Positions 8,708 through 17,733 of a DNA stretch of 64,000 nt are shown in pieces. Below the pieces are notes generated by a model. That model had not been told where the DNA came from, did no database searches, and saw only the letters and a list, made by a program, of their open reading frames with translations. The stretch is taken from contig JAJZUU010000003.1 in NCBI GenBank assembly GCA_021848325.1, forward strand, positions 1 to 64,000, written 5' to 3'. This stretch comes from Pseudomonadota bacterium (lineage in GTDB: Bacteria; Pseudomonadota; Gammaproteobacteria; Burkholderiales; JAJZUU01). Position 1 is the stretch's first letter; each line of letters begins with the position of its first letter. The position numbers and the translations under genes are program-made.

Positions 8708-8723
8708 TGTGGCAAACGCGACA
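8708..8723 (-). promoter_or_regulatory. NifA upstream activator sequence 2
   Basis: TGT-GGCAAACGCG-ACA, exact TGT-N10-ACA. Confidence 0.8.
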
Positions 8724-8860
8724 AGGGAAGAGGGGCGCGGCGGCGCGGGATTGAAAAACGCGAGAACAGCCTGGAAGGGATCCTTCACGCGGGCGCCGGC
8801 ACGGGGCTTTCGAAACCGAGGGTTTTCTCTATGCCTCCGCGGAAATACGCGGTTGTGGGT

Positions 8861-10501
8861 TCAAAGCCGTTTGATCTCGATGCTGTATTTCTTGAGGGCG
8901 TAGCCCATCTGGCGCGAGGTCAGGCTGAGCAGACGCGCGGCCTTGGCCTGAACCCAGCCGCATTGCTCCATTGCCCACACCAGCCGGTCGCGCTCCGAGA
9001 GGAACGCGGAGACCACCCGACCGGACGAAGACGAAGCGGTCGACTGGTCGTCGCTTCCAAAATCTTCGTCCGCCGCAGGTAGGTCGTCACGGCGGGCGCT
9101 CACCGCAATGGGATGCGTCCCTGCGTCCAGGCTGTGAAGGGCGCGGGAAAGACACTTGTTCTGCTGGCACGGCAGGTCCACCTCCCTGAGCGTGTTGCCG
9201 CGGGCCATGGTCGCGGTACGCTCGATGCAGTTCTCCAGCTCCCGCACGTTGCCCGGCCAGTAGCAGTTCATCATCACCGCCAGGGCCTCCGGGGCGATGC
9301 TGATGTGCCGCTGGTTTTCACGGTTGAACTCGTTCAGGAAATGCTCCACCAGCAGGGGAATATCCTCCTGCCGCTCCCGCAACGGCGGAAGGAAGATGCT
9401 GACCACGTTGATGCGGTAGTACAGGTCCGCGCGAAATTCCTTCTTGGCCACCGCTTCCTCCAAATTGCGGTTGGTGGCGGTAATCAGGCGCACGTCCACG
9501 CGGATCGACTTGTTTCCGCCGACGCGCTCGAATTCCTTTTCCTGCAGCACCCGCAGCAGCTTGGTCTGGAACGCGGGCGAGATGTCGCCGATCTCGTCCA
9601 GGAACAGGGTGCCGCCATGGGCCATTTCGAAGCGCCCCTTGCGCTCCTGGGTGGCGCCGGTGAACGAACCCTTCTCGTGCCCGAACAGCTCGGACTCCAG
9701 AAGAGTCTCGGATAACGCCGCGCAGTTGACCCGGATGAACGGACCGTTCTTCCTGGGGCTCAGGTAATGAATGGCACGGGCGATCACCTCCTTGCCGGTG
9801 CCGCTTTCACCGCGCAGCAACACGGTGGAACGTCCGGGGGCCGCCTGATGGACTTCGGCGAACACCTCCTGCATGCGCCTGCTCTGGCCCACCACGTTTT
9901 CCACGCTGTACTTGCCCTGCAGCTCCTTCTGCAGGCGGTGCTTCTCATGCATCAGTTGATCCCGTTCCGCCACCACGTGCCGGTGCAGCCTCACCGTCTG
10001 GCCGATCAGGTTGGCCACCATGGTCAGGAAGCGCACGTCGCTCTGAAATTTGACCGGCCCCTCCACCTCGCGGTCTACACTGATCACGCCGACGGTCTCC
10101 CGACCCACCTTGATCGGCGAGCCGATAAAGGCCACCACCGTCGCCCCGTCCATGTCGCGGGAACCGGTGCGGTTGAGAAACAGGGGCTCCTTGCTGATAT
10201 CCGGCACCACGATGGGCACGCCGGTCTGCATGATCTTGCCCGTCACCCCCTCGCCGATCTGAAAGCGGCCGCGGCTGATTTCCCCCGGGGACAGCCCGGA
10301 TGCACCAACTACGTGCAGTTCTCCGCTTTCCTGCACCAGACTGACCATGCCGCGGCGCATGTGCAAGTGGGAAGAAAGGATGTTCAAGACTTCTCTGATG
10401 GTCTGGTGCAGATCAAAGGAAGAACTCAGTACCTTGCTGATCTCGTAGATCGTCACCAGCGCGATATTGCCTTCCTGCTGCGATAGTTGGACCATTGCCA
10501 T
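8861..10501 (-). CDS. nifA: Nif-specific sigma54-dependent activator NifA (GAF-AAA-HTH)
   Basis: N-terminal [11 protein letters not shown] Walker A, GSFTGA loop, interdomain Cys motif, C-terminal HTH ([29 protein letters not shown]). Confidence 0.95.
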   Translation of the reverse strand: MAMVQLSQQEGNIALVTIYEISKVLSSSFDLHQTIREVLNILSSHLHMRRGMVSLVQESGELHVVGASGLSPGEISRGRFQIGEGVTGKIMQTGVPIVVPDISKEPLFLNRTGSRDMDGATVVAFIGSPIKVGRETVGVISVDREVEGPVKFQSDVRFLTMVANLIGQTVRLHRHVVAERDQLMHEKHRLQKELQGKYSVENVVGQSRRMQEVFAEVHQAAPGRSTVLLRGESGTGKEVIARAIHYLSPRKNGPFIRVNCAALSETLLESELFGHEKGSFTGATQERKGRFEMAHGGTLFLDEIGDISPAFQTKLLRVLQEKEFERVGGNKSIRVDVRLITATNRNLEEAVAKKEFRADLYYRINVVSIFLPPLRERQEDIPLLVEHFLNEFNRENQRHISIAPEALAVMMNCYWPGNVRELENCIERTATMARGNTLREVDLPCQQNKCLSRALHSLDAGTHPIAVSARRDDLPAADEDFGSDDQSTASSSSGRVVSAFLSERDRLVWAMEQCGWVQAKAARLLSLTSRQMGYALKKYSIEIKRL

Positions 10502-10534
10502 GCCTCGCCGAGTGGGTTGCCAAAGGGGTATTCA

Positions 10535-10550
10535 AGCAAGCAACGTGCCA
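10535..10550 (-). promoter_or_regulatory. Sigma54 (-24/-12) promoter of nifA
   Basis: Minus strand TGGCAC-GTTGC-TTGCT, exact consensus, 34 bp upstream of nifA ATG. Confidence 0.85.
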
Positions 10551-10571
10551 GCCCCTGGCGGATAGGCAGCG

Positions 10572-12671
10572 TTAGGGGCCGATGAGTTCCGTGATGGGCC
10601 GCGGCTGCCCCAGCAGGTGCCCCTGCACGTAGTCCACCCCCACGATGCCCAGCTTGTCCAGGGTGGTCTCATTCTCCACGAACTCGGCGATGGTCTTCAG
10701 GCCCATGACGTGGCCGACGTCGTTGATGGCCTGCACCATGGCGAAGTCGATGGAATCATGCACCATATTCTTGACAAACACGCCGTCGATCTTGAGGTAG
10801 TCCACCGGCATGTTCTTGAGGTAGGTGAAGGAGGACAGGCCGCTGCCGAAGTCGTCCAGGGAGAAGCGGCAGCCGGTCTTCTTGAGTTCCCGCATCAGTT
10901 CCACCGCCGAGGACAGGTTGACGATGGCCGCGGTTTCCGTCACCTCGAAGCAGATCGTCTGCGGGTCGACCTCGAACAGGGCGAGTTGCTCCCGGGCGAA
11001 GCCCAGAAAGTGCTCATCGCATAGCGAGGCGCCGGACAGATTGATGGTGCAGGTATCGCCGCCCTTCCTGCGGCTGAAAATCCGGCCGTGCATGGCGAAG
11101 CTGTTGCGGATCACCCACCGGTCGATGCCCTGCATCAGGTTGTAGCGCTCCGCAGCCGGAATGAACGCCATGGGCGGGATGATTTCCTTCCTCTCCTCGT
11201 CCAGCATGCGCAGCAGCACCTCGAAGTGAGTCCCCGGCAGCCCTCCCTGCCCCAACGGCACGATGGCCTGGTAATAGAGCCGGAAACGGTCCTCCTCCAA
11301 GGCGCGGGTAATGCGCGATACCCAGTGCATCTCGCCGTGGCGGCGCGCAAGCTCGCCATCGCCCGGCTGGTGCACATGAACCCGGTTGCGCCCCTTGTCC
11401 TTGGCCGCGTAGCAGGCGGCGTCGGCGGTGCTCAGCAGGGAGGCCGCGCTGTCGCTGTCCTGGGTGACGGCGACCAGCCCAAAGCTGGCGCCGATGACGA
11501 AGGACTTGTCCTGCCAAATGAAGCGGTAGTCCTGGACCGACTGGCGCACCGCCTCGGAGATGGCTTGCGCCTTGTCCAGCGCGCAGTTTTCCAGCAGCAG
11601 ACCGAACTCGTCACCGCCGAGCCGGGCCAGGGTGTCCCGCTCCCGCACATGGCTGTGGAGAAGCAGCGCGATCTGGCGCAGCAGCTCGTCGCCTGCGCTG
11701 TGGCCGCAGGTATCATTGACGATCTTGAACTGATCCAGGTCCATATAGCACAGGGCGTGCACCCGGTCCTGCTCCTTGGCGCCGAGGACCGCGCGCTCCA
11801 GCCGGACATCGAACTCATGACGATTGACCAGGCCGGTGAGGGTGTCGTGGGTGGCCTGGTAGGACAGTAGCGCGGTCGCCTCCAGTATCTTCTCCTGCAT
11901 CTTGTCGTGGGCCGATTTGAGCGCCTCCGCCATGGCATTGATCCCGTTTTCCAGGGTTTGCAGCTCGCCGCCGGCACAGGTATCGGCGCGCACGTCCAGG
12001 GCGCCCGCGCCGATATCCTCCACCACGCGCGCCAGGCGGTGGATCGGGCGCGTCACCCCCCGGCTCATGCGTAACGCGAGAAAGGCACTCGCCCCAAGCC
12101 CCAACAAGGTGATGGCCAGGCTGTTGAGCAGCAACTGGTTCTTGCGCGCCAGGGTGGACGCCCGCGACAGTTCCACCGTGACCCGCCCGAGAATCTTCCT
12201 GCCGCCGGCGTGCCGGGATCGCGCGCCATCGGTGTCGGCGGCGCCCAGGAAATAGTCCTCCACCTCGGTCTCGCTGAAGTACACGGGCGCGCTGAAGATC
12301 AGCGAGTTGCCTTTGGCCGCCATAGCCGTGCCCGGCCCGCTCCCTTTGCCGTGCGCATCGAAGGAGTGCAGCGGCCTGCCGCTTACCGCAAGCAGCTTGC
12401 CGGCGGAGTCGGCGATCGAGACCGCAGTGACGTCCGCCTCCCGGGCCGCCGAGTCGGCCAGGGCCTGCAATATTTCACGGTTCCCGGAGAACACCCCGTA
12501 TTCGCTGGCGGGCGCGAGTTGGCGGGCAACGGCGAACCCCCGGTCGTACAGCGATTGCTCCAGGTCGTCGATACGCGAGCGGGTGAAATAGAAAGCCAGC
12601 AGCGCGGCGATCACCGCTGCCGGCATGAGTGCAAGGAACATGACCCTGCCCTTGATTCCCCACTTCTTCAT
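10572..12671 (-). CDS. Membrane GGDEF-EAL protein with periplasmic sensor and HAMP
   Basis: N-terminal TM, HAMP-like region, RLGGDEFGLLL, EVLLRM plus NLSG, FEVTE, DDFGSG, YLKIDG, AEFVE, YVQGH. Confidence 0.9.
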   Translation of the reverse strand: MKKWGIKGRVMFLALMPAAVIAALLAFYFTRSRIDDLEQSLYDRGFAVARQLAPASEYGVFSGNREILQALADSAAREADVTAVSIADSAGKLLAVSGRPLHSFDAHGKGSGPGTAMAAKGNSLIFSAPVYFSETEVEDYFLGAADTDGARSRHAGGRKILGRVTVELSRASTLARKNQLLLNSLAITLLGLGASAFLALRMSRGVTRPIHRLARVVEDIGAGALDVRADTCAGGELQTLENGINAMAEALKSAHDKMQEKILEATALLSYQATHDTLTGLVNRHEFDVRLERAVLGAKEQDRVHALCYMDLDQFKIVNDTCGHSAGDELLRQIALLLHSHVRERDTLARLGGDEFGLLLENCALDKAQAISEAVRQSVQDYRFIWQDKSFVIGASFGLVAVTQDSDSAASLLSTADAACYAAKDKGRNRVHVHQPGDGELARRHGEMHWVSRITRALEEDRFRLYYQAIVPLGQGGLPGTHFEVLLRMLDEERKEIIPPMAFIPAAERYNLMQGIDRWVIRNSFAMHGRIFSRRKGGDTCTINLSGASLCDEHFLGFAREQLALFEVDPQTICFEVTETAAIVNLSSAVELMRELKKTGCRFSLDDFGSGLSSFTYLKNMPVDYLKIDGVFVKNMVHDSIDFAMVQAINDVGHVMGLKTIAEFVENETTLDKLGIVGVDYVQGHLLGQPRPITELIGP

Positions 12672-13657
12672 GGCCTTTGCTCCGCCGCTTGTCTGAGTTT
12701 TCCGTACAGCACCGTCTCGCTCCCCACCGCCAGCCCCAGGGAGCGGGCGACCTGGCGGTTTACGCTTACGGCATAATATTTGGCATATTGAGGCGGCGGC
12801 AACTGCCAGGTGCCGGTTGCCGCCATCTGCTCGATGATCTCCGCCGCCTGCACCCCGAACTGGTCAGGGAGGGTGTACACGGCGGCCAGCGCCCCCGCCC
12901 GCACGTAGGCAGGCGAAAACGCGATCACCGGATCCCGGAAGCGGTAGGTGGTGAGAAGCACCCCCTGAATGGTGTCCCGGTTGAACACCAGGGGATCGGG
13001 AAGGGCCAGCAGCACGTCGCTTTGCTCCAGCACCCTGCGCAAAACGGGCACCAGTTCCTCGACGGACTCGGCCCGCTCGTGATACACCTGCAGTCCTTGC
13101 TCCCGCGCCGCGTCAAGCAGCGGTCCGAGCGAACCCTGCGAGGCGGGGCCGAGCAACACCCCCACCCTTTCATGGCCGGGAAGGGCATATCGGATGAGGT
13201 CGAGTTGCCGGCTGAAGGGTTGATCGAGATAGATCGCGGAGAAGGTCCGGTAATCACTCGGCATTCTGGCCTCGGCCAGGCTCTCGAAGGCCTGCCTGGG
13301 AAGGAGCAGGTTGAGGACGGGCACCCTGGCGCCGGTATCCGCCACCGCCTCGGCCGCGCGCAGGCCCACCGCCACCACCAGATTGGGACGCCCTCTTTCC
13401 TTGGCGTAGCGGCCCCAATCGGACACGCCCACGGCACTTACGCCGACCTCGGCCGGACTGTGGGCAAGACGGCCGCGCAGCGCCTGCACCACCTCGGAAT
13501 AGGCGCCCGATTCCTCGCTCAGCACCACCACCACCTGCGGCGGGTCCGCCGCCCAGCCGCGCGCGACCCCCAGCAGCACCAGCACCGCCGCGAGAATCCA
13601 CGGCATGTTCCGCGTTCGCGAGCGGCAGTGCCATGGCAATAGCGGCCATCGAGCCAT
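12668..13657 (-). CDS. ABC-type periplasmic substrate-binding-like protein
   Basis: N-terminal signal sequence, periplasmic binding fold pattern (VVVVLSEESGAYSEVVQALRGRL... IAFSPAYVRAGALAAVYTLPDQFGVQAAEII); overlaps downstream GGDEF-EAL gene by 4 nt. Confidence 0.75.
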   Translation of the reverse strand: MARWPLLPWHCRSRTRNMPWILAAVLVLLGVARGWAADPPQVVVVLSEESGAYSEVVQALRGRLAHSPAEVGVSAVGVSDWGRYAKERGRPNLVVAVGLRAAEAVADTGARVPVLNLLLPRQAFESLAEARMPSDYRTFSAIYLDQPFSRQLDLIRYALPGHERVGVLLGPASQGSLGPLLDAAREQGLQVYHERAESVEELVPVLRRVLEQSDVLLALPDPLVFNRDTIQGVLLTTYRFRDPVIAFSPAYVRAGALAAVYTLPDQFGVQAAEIIEQMAATGTWQLPPPQYAKYYAVSVNRQVARSLGLAVGSETVLYGKLRQAAEQRP

Positions 13658-13666
13658 GCCGGCCCG

Positions 13667-15667
13667 CTATAGGTCGAGGTTCAGAGACACGAAGGCACGC
13701 CTCTGGAACAGATTGTCATTTCTGAACTCCTGGTAGGGGCCGAGCAGGTTTTGCACCACCAGGGCCACCTCGGCGCGCCTGCCCAGCCATTTCATCTTCT
13801 TGGCCAGGCGCACGTCCAGCCGGTGATAGGCCGGCAGCGGGTCGCCGTCGCCCTGGGGTTCCATCTCGCGCACCCCGTAAAAGCCGAGGCTTCCTTCGTA
13901 GCCCTGGCCGAAGCTATGCCAGGCGAGCAGGCTGTAGATCTGGGTCGGCGTGGAGCGCTCCAGGTCACCGCTGGGATCGGTGCTCGCCACGTGGGAATAG
14001 GAGTGGCTGAACCACACCCGCCAGCGGGACCCGGCGCGCCAGATCACTTGGGTCTCCAAGCCGTCGATGGTGGCCGAATAGGCATTGACGAACCGGTAGG
14101 GCGCAACGTCCCCGGTGGGCACGATCAGATCCCGCAGCTCATCCCGGTGAGCGCGTACGTCGAGGCTCAGCCCGAGCCGCGGGAACTCGCCCAGGTAGCC
14201 GATCTCCTTGCTGGTGATCCGCTCCGGGGCCAATCCCCCCGCGCTCAGGAAGCGCGGCACCGTCACGGTGGTGATCGTATTGTAGGACGGGGGCAGCCTG
14301 ACCTGCGCCGTGAAGCTGAAGTCCGCCTCGTCCTCCAGCAGCGTCGGCGTGCGCAACGCGCTGGAAATCCCGACCCGCACCGTCTGCCGCGGGCTTAGGT
14401 GGTAGATCAGCGCCGCCCTGGGGGAGATATCGCTGCCGGTGACGTCGTTGTGCTCCCACATCGCCCCCGCATTGAACACCCAGTCGCGGGTGACATGCCA
14501 CTCGGCGCTGCCGAACAAGCGCTGCAGGCGGCTCTCCCGGGTATCCGGCGCGCCCAGATAAAGCGGCGCCCGGATGCGGTCGATCCGCGTCGCGGCGCCC
14601 CACACCAGGCGCAAGCCGTAAGCCGGGCTCAGATTATTTTGCAGTTCGGCCTCGTAGCGCTCCCCGGTCGTGTCGTAGGAGATCGGGGTAGGGAGCACCT
14701 GGATGCCCGTAGGGTCTGTATAGGGCAGGGTGATATAGCTGTCCGCCAGGCCGTGATAGGTGTGATACAGATTGAGGCTCACCTCGTTGTCGGCGCTCAG
14801 ACTGCGCTGCCAGCGCAACTGCTCGAAGTGGCTGTCGACGTTCTCGTCACGGGCGATGTCGAAGGGATCGCCGAAAAAGCCCACCCCCCGTTTGCTGCCG
14901 TTATAGCCCACTTGAGCCTGGAGGGTGTCCGTCAGGTTCAACTGATAGTCGCCGCGCGCGGTGAACAGGGTGACGCGCTTTCCGTCGTGCTTGCCGTCGA
15001 AACCGTCGTCGCTGCGGGTGCCCAGGGTCACCCGGTAGCTCAACTCCCCCAGGCGCCCGCCATGCCGCAACAAGGTGTCCGTCATCCCCGGCTGCCCGGC
15101 CGCCGCCGAGACCGTGGTACCGCGATCCTCCTGGGCATGCCGGGTGATGATGTTGATCACGCCGAGGAAGGCGTTGGCCCCGTAGTTCGCCGCGTTCGGC
15201 CCCCGTACCACCTCGATGCGCTCGATGTCCTCCAGGGCGAGCGGAAGACCGGTCCAGTCAACCGTCCCCCATAACGGCGAATACACCGAGCGACCGTCCA
15301 CCAACACCTGCACCCGCCCGAAATAGCGGTTTGCCGGGCCATGGGCCACCACCGGATCATGGCCGTTGAAATAGCCCACGTAGAAACCCGGCACCAAACG
15401 GAACAGATCGGCGATCTCGCGGAAACCGGAGGCCCTGATCATTTCCCGGTCGATCACCGTCACCGGGTCGGGCACCTCGGACACGGGCTGCGACATGCGC
15501 GACGCGGACAATACCACCGGCACCTCCCCCAGGTACGCCTGCTCGGAAACCATATCGTCCGCCAGCGGCCCGGCCGCCGCGGCGAAAGCGAGCAGCGTGC
15601 CGAACGGGACCCAAAGCGCGGCCAGCGCCCCGTTTGGCAATTTTCCCGATACTCCCCTCTTGTGCAT
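13667..15667 (-). CDS. TonB-dependent outer membrane receptor
   Basis: Plug domain (VTVIDREMIRASGFREIADLFRLVPGFYVGYF..., VRGPNAANYGANAFLGVINIITR) and C-terminal beta-barrel; signal peptide. Confidence 0.92.
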   Translation of the reverse strand: MHKRGVSGKLPNGALAALWVPFGTLLAFAAAAGPLADDMVSEQAYLGEVPVVLSASRMSQPVSEVPDPVTVIDREMIRASGFREIADLFRLVPGFYVGYFNGHDPVVAHGPANRYFGRVQVLVDGRSVYSPLWGTVDWTGLPLALEDIERIEVVRGPNAANYGANAFLGVINIITRHAQEDRGTTVSAAAGQPGMTDTLLRHGGRLGELSYRVTLGTRSDDGFDGKHDGKRVTLFTARGDYQLNLTDTLQAQVGYNGSKRGVGFFGDPFDIARDENVDSHFEQLRWQRSLSADNEVSLNLYHTYHGLADSYITLPYTDPTGIQVLPTPISYDTTGERYEAELQNNLSPAYGLRLVWGAATRIDRIRAPLYLGAPDTRESRLQRLFGSAEWHVTRDWVFNAGAMWEHNDVTGSDISPRAALIYHLSPRQTVRVGISSALRTPTLLEDEADFSFTAQVRLPPSYNTITTVTVPRFLSAGGLAPERITSKEIGYLGEFPRLGLSLDVRAHRDELRDLIVPTGDVAPYRFVNAYSATIDGLETQVIWRAGSRWRVWFSHSYSHVASTDPSGDLERSTPTQIYSLLAWHSFGQGYEGSLGFYGVREMEPQGDGDPLPAYHRLDVRLAKKMKWLGRRAEVALVVQNLLGPYQEFRNDNLFQRRAFVSLNLDL

Positions 15668-15669
15668 TG

Positions 15670-15683
15670 CCCCCCCCCCGGGG
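15670..15683. repeat. Homopolymer tract C10 followed by G4 (G10 on coding strand, 2 nt before TonB receptor ATG)
   Basis: Direct reading: gcattgCCCCCCCCCCggggttagg. Confidence 0.9.
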
Positions 15684-15735
15684 TTAGGACCTGTTAAGTA
15701 TTAAGTGTTATATTTAATATTTAATAGGTCCTTAA
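15684..15735. repeat. 52-bp imperfect palindrome (AGGACCTG element, long form)
   Basis: TTAGGACCTGTTAAGTATTAAG...TTAATATTTAATAGGTCCTTAA. Confidence 0.85.
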
Positions 15736-15752
15736 TTCCGCTTCGCGCCGCG

Positions 15753-16460
15753 TCAGGTTTGCGCGTCCGGCTGTCTGTCCCAGAGACAAGCACCCCGGTT
15801 TGCCTGGGCCAGTTGTTCCAGGTAGCGGCCGTGCTCTTCCAGTTCCTGCGGTGTCGCCCGCAGGATCATCAGTTCCAGCGGCCCGGCGCCGTCGTCGGAA
15901 CCGTATTCCGCCGCCGCCTCCCCCGTTTCCATGTCGAGCGTTTCCTGCCCCCTGGTCATGGCCAGGTAGACCTCGGCCAGCAGTTCCGCGTCCAACAGGG
16001 CACCGTGCAGAGTGCGCGCCGAGTTGTCCACCTGGTAGCGCTTGCACAAGGCGTCGAGGTTGTTTCTTTGGCCCGGGTGCAGTTCCTTGGCCATTCTCAG
16101 GGTGTCCACCACGCTCGGGCAGTACTGGTGGATGCCCGAGCACTCCAGCAGGCCGAACTCGTGATTGAGGAAGCCCACATCGAACGAAGCGTTGTGGATG
16201 ATCAATTCCGCACCGTCCAGGTAAGTGACGAACTCCTCCACAATATCGCGGAAACGCGGCTTGTCCTGGAGAAATTCCGCGCTGATGCCGTGCACCTGCA
16301 AAGCGCCGGCATCGATGTCCCGTTCGGGGTTAAGGTAGCGGTGGAAGTGATTGCCGGTCAAGCGCCGGTTCACCATCTCCACCGCGGCGATCTCTATCAC
16401 GCGGTGTCCCAGCGCCGGGTCCAGGCCGGTGGTCTCCGTATCCAGCACGATCTGTCGCAC
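15753..16460 (-). CDS. dnaQ: DNA polymerase III epsilon subunit
   Basis: RQIVLDTETTGLDP exonuclease motif and DnaQ-type sequence. Confidence 0.93.
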   Translation of the reverse strand: MRQIVLDTETTGLDPALGHRVIEIAAVEMVNRRLTGNHFHRYLNPERDIDAGALQVHGISAEFLQDKPRFRDIVEEFVTYLDGAELIIHNASFDVGFLNHEFGLLECSGIHQYCPSVVDTLRMAKELHPGQRNNLDALCKRYQVDNSARTLHGALLDAELLAEVYLAMTRGQETLDMETGEAAAEYGSDDGAGPLELMILRATPQELEEHGRYLEQLAQANRGACLWDRQPDAQT

Positions 16461-16478
16461 GATAGGTTCCTCCTCCCC

Positions 16479-16973
16479 TCAGCAGCCGGAAGGCCCGGCT
16501 TCCGCCACCGAACGCGCACCGCGGTTGGCGAGCTGGTCGGCGCGCTCGTTTTCGTCATGGCCGGCGTGGCCCCTGACCCAGACCCATTCGATGTCGTGGC
16601 CGCCGGCCAACTCGTCCAGCCGCTTCCACAGGTCCACGTTTTTTACCGGCTGGTTGCCGCTGGTGCGCCAGTTGCGCCTCTTCCAACCGTCGATCCACTC
16701 GCTGATGCCCTTCTGCACGTACTGGGAATCGGTGTGAACCCTGACCCGACAGCGGCGCTTCAGGGCCTCCAGGGAGCGGATGACCGCGGTCAGCTCCATC
16801 CGGTTGTTGGTGGTCGCCGGCTCCCCGCCGAGCAGTTCCTTTTCCTTGCCGTTGAAGCGCAGCAGCACGCCCCAGCCGCCCGGCCCGGGGTTGCCCTTGC
16901 AGGCCCCGTCGGTGAATATCTCCACGATCCCCTTGTCTTGATCCGGCATGTGCTGATCACTTCCACTCGTCAC
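16479..16973 (-). CDS. rnhA: Ribonuclease HI
   Basis: [41 protein letters not shown]. Confidence 0.95.
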   Translation of the reverse strand: MTSGSDQHMPDQDKGIVEIFTDGACKGNPGPGGWGVLLRFNGKEKELLGGEPATTNNRMELTAVIRSLEALKRRCRVRVHTDSQYVQKGISEWIDGWKRRNWRTSGNQPVKNVDLWKRLDELAGGHDIEWVWVRGHAGHDENERADQLANRGARSVAEAGPSGC

Positions 16974-17722
16974 TTCGCGCGATAGGGTCCCAGGTTGCCG
17001 ACCTTCTGTGCGGCCGCCGCCAGCGCCTTCTCCCTGGCTATTTTCTCATTCCAACTGGGTGTGAGCAAACGCATGCCGGCCACCCGTTTCTTGGCCTGCA
17101 CCAGGTAGACCCCGCCGGCCATGGCACACCAGCGGTCGCCGGCGTGCTCGGTAAAGCGGAACCTCTGCAGCCAGGTTTCTCCGTTGACCGGGGGCATATA
17201 ACAGCACATCCGCCCGGCGGTAATCTCGAAACCCAACAGCGCCAGCCAGTCCTTGAGGCGCGGCAGGGAAATGAATCTGCCGCACCAGGGAAATTCCCTT
17301 TCCGTGCGCCGCAGCACCCGCCACAGTCCCCATAGGCTCCAGGGGTTGAATCCCGCGATAACGACGTGGCCCTCGGGCATCAACACCCGTTCCGCCTCGC
17401 GCAGGATCTGGTGGGGATGCCGGCTGAATTCCAGCACATGGGGCAATATCAGGAGGTCCAGGCACTGCCCGCACAGCGGCAGGTGGCGGGCATCGGTACG
17501 CAGCTTCGCCTGCGCCTGGTCGTCGGCCGCAAAACGCAGGGGGATGCGGCTCATGCGCAGGAAATCGAACTGCGCCAGCCCCAGTTGCATGGCATTGAAG
17601 CCGAAAACGTCGCTCACCATCTGGTCCACCAGGGCCTGCTCGCGGGCCAGGAGGTAGCCGCCCAACGGCGTCTCGAACCAGTCGCGCAGGCTAGGCATTG
17701 ACTTTTGCATCAGATCGACCAA
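16970..17722 (-). CDS. SAM-dependent methyltransferase
   Basis: [42 protein letters not shown]; conserved rnhA-adjacent methyltransferase. Confidence 0.8.
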   Translation of the reverse strand: MVDLMQKSMPSLRDWFETPLGGYLLAREQALVDQMVSDVFGFNAMQLGLAQFDFLRMSRIPLRFAADDQAQAKLRTDARHLPLCGQCLDLLILPHVLEFSRHPHQILREAERVLMPEGHVVIAGFNPWSLWGLWRVLRRTEREFPWCGRFISLPRLKDWLALLGFEITAGRMCCYMPPVNGETWLQRFRFTEHAGDRWCAMAGGVYLVQAKKRVAGMRLLTPSWNEKIAREKALAAAAQKVGNLGPYRAK

Positions 17723-17733
17723 CCATATGACTC

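Noticed and set aside
10600-10790. NifA or NtrC site upstream of nifA promoter
   Set aside because: No TGT-N10-ACA and only partial NtrC half-sites found.
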